Positions 7,136-7,578 of a DNA stretch of 7,578 nt are shown here, piece by piece (position 1 is the first letter of the stretch; each line of letters opens with the position of its first letter). The stretch is from positions 1 through 7,578 of the forward strand of contig JAITEO010000272.1 of the NCBI GenBank assembly GCA_031281985.1. Reading direction: 5' to 3'. Below the pieces are notes generated by a model, which saw only the letters and a program-made list of their open reading frames with translations, did no database searches and was not told the DNA's origin. A program made the translations under genes and the position numbers. Source of the DNA: Zoogloeaceae bacterium. Its GTDB lineage: Bacteria > Pseudomonadota > Gammaproteobacteria > Burkholderiales > Rhodocyclaceae.

Positions 7136-7170
7136 GGTTCAGATGGGGACGATTCAAAGTGGAGGAAACC
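7108..7170. repeat. Palindromic unit formed by two facing copies of the repeat core
   Basis: TTTCCTCCACTT (7112-7123) faces AAGTGGAGGAAA (7157-7168), twelve bases exact. Pairing continues imperfectly inward, for about 20 of 24 bases in total, to a nine-base loop GGTTCAGAT (7136-7144). The outer GGTTT/AAACC also match if two extra T are allowed. As RNA or single-stranded DNA this would form a long hairpin. Confidence 0.7.
7136..7170 (+). repeat. 35-bp direct repeat, copy B
   Basis: Same orientation as copy A (6892-6926), with 32 of 35 bases identical. It forms the right half of the palindrome at 7108-7170. After its end the similarity to the sequence following copy A fades quickly. Confidence 0.85.
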
Positions 7171-7322
7171 CTTACCAAGCAAAGCGCAAAGTCTATGCGC
7201 TCACCCGCAAACTCGTCAAAAGCGAGGGGCAGGGCAATCGCATGAATGCCATTGGGTTTGCAGGCGATGGGATGAAGCTGCCGTATGGTGTAGGCGAAAG
7301 CGCCTGTTTGTCCGCCTCCCCT

Positions 7323-7578
7323 CTGACAACATCCCATTCCCCACAATTCATCCCGCATGTCCCTCGCGCATTTTCTCACCCCCCCTGACGAAGCGCTCGA
7401 CTTTGGCGAATCCCTGCCAGAGCGTCTTGACGCCAGGTTCTCCATCACCTTTTCGGGCCAGGAAGCCGCCAAGCATGGCGATACGTCGGATGACCTCGCG
7501 CAGGGTAGGCGTTTTCTTGGGCGGCGCCTTCTCGGCCAGCAACCAGGCGGCTTGCCATTCGATCTGGTCGAATACTTC
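7323..7578 (-). mobile_element. 3' end of an IS4/Tn5-like insertion sequence (cut by window edge)
   Basis: The element is recognised by its transposase C-terminus. CTGACAACATCCCATTCCCC at 7323-7342 is the probable terminal inverted repeat: it starts with CTGAC, as the Tn5/IS50 outside end does, and sits directly after the transposase stop, where IS4-family ends usually lie. The other end and the target duplication are beyond the window. If the boundary is right, one copy of a 9-bp target duplication would be GCCTCCCCT (7314-7322). Confidence 0.6.
7348..7578 (-). CDS. IS4-family (Tn5-like) transposase, C-terminal 76 residues, partial
   Basis: Cut-and-paste DDE transposase, of which only the C-terminal end is in the window. 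The frame is open to the window edge, starting EVFDQIEWQAAWLLAEK, so the true start lies outside. The segment LREVIRRIAMLGGFLARKGD followed by GEPGVKTLWQG is the characteristic C-terminal block of this group of IS4-family transposases. The catalytic D, D and E residues and the YREK motif would lie upstream of the window, so activity cannot be judged. The stop at 7350-7348 is followed within a few bases by the probable element end. It lies upstream of ftsK in the same orientation, separated from it by the repeat block. Confidence 0.85.
   Translation of the reverse strand, partial: EVFDQIEWQAAWLLAEKAPPKKTPTLREVIRRIAMLGGFLARKGDGEPGVKTLWQGFAKVERFVRGGEKMREGHAG

Larger units (their letters stand above)
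6769..7347. other. Non-coding, repeat-rich interval between ftsK and the transposase
   Basis: No gene is supported here. Open frames on both strands translate the repeats and have no protein-like character. From the ftsK side it holds: a hairpin with stem CGTCAAAA/TTTT-c-GACG (6803-6829) in the probable ftsK leader; a TATAAT box on the minus strand (6855-6860); a composite repeat block (6892-7170); and about 150 bases (7171-7322) in which I see nothing definite. The outermost bases, 7323-7347, belong to the end of the insertion sequence. Confidence 0.6.

Noticed and set aside
6892..7170. Heat-shock (sigma-32) promoters suggested by CCCCATCTGA in the minus strand of both repeat copies, near CTTTGAA or CTTTGGA
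   Set aside because: The spacing between the -35-like and -10-like parts is about four bases, whereas sigma-32 promoters need roughly 12-16. The resemblance is probably chance within the repeat.
6885..7388. Plus-strand open frame of 167 codons across the repeat block
   Set aside because: It translates the repeats and the hairpin, runs into the antisense of the transposase, and has no ribosome site or domain pattern.
7059..7472. Minus-strand open frame of 137 codons overlapping the transposase end
   Set aside because: It is in a different frame from the transposase, which has a clear family signature; the rest is translated repeat sequence.
1..7578. CRISPR array, tRNA or rRNA genes
   Set aside because: No regularly spaced short repeats, and no cloverleaf or rRNA-like sequence was seen on either strand.

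Overview
The window looks like a GC-rich proteobacterial chromosome segment, most likely betaproteobacterial. This is an inference from the style of the LolA and FtsK proteins and from the adjacent ftsK-lolA order, which is common in that class; no rRNA or other decisive marker is present. Every gene I can support lies on the minus strand, so transcription runs from high to low coordinates.

Layout in the direction of transcription. (1) 7578-7323: the 3' part of an insertion sequence, with the C-terminus of an IS4/Tn5-like transposase (7578-7348, cut by the window edge) and a probable terminal inverted repeat beginning at 7323. (2) 7322-6769: a non-coding stretch of about 550 bases. It is a mosaic of direct and inverted repeats plus a perfect 10-bp CCCTCTCCCC hairpin, and also holds a possible ftsK promoter. 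(3) 6768-4411: ftsK, the DNA translocase of the division septum. (4) 4323-3697: lolA, the periplasmic lipoprotein carrier, probably co-transcribed with ftsK. (5) 3696-3471: a spacer with a C9 tract and a weak promoter candidate. (6) 3470-300: a four-gene operon in which each gene overlaps the next by the four bases ATGA. It encodes three small membrane-anchored proteins of unknown function (124, 105 and 107 aa) and then a 721-aa heavy-metal-type P-type ATPase. (7) 299-1: non-coding sequence after the operon, with a G9 tract.

ftsK and lolA are housekeeping genes for division/chromosome segregation and for outer-membrane lipoprotein trafficking. The four-gene operon is the most interesting part. 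Its P-ATPase has all the cytoplasmic catalytic motifs (TGES, DKTGTLT, HP, TGD, GDGINDAP). It lacks the usual Cys-Pro-Cys type membrane motif, having YSCALK instead, and its N-terminal HMA-like domain has no CxxC. The tight translational coupling suggests that the three small proteins work with the ATPase. Two of them share a membrane-helix-plus-NExxRAxLxxAG module. The substrate cannot be read from the sequence.
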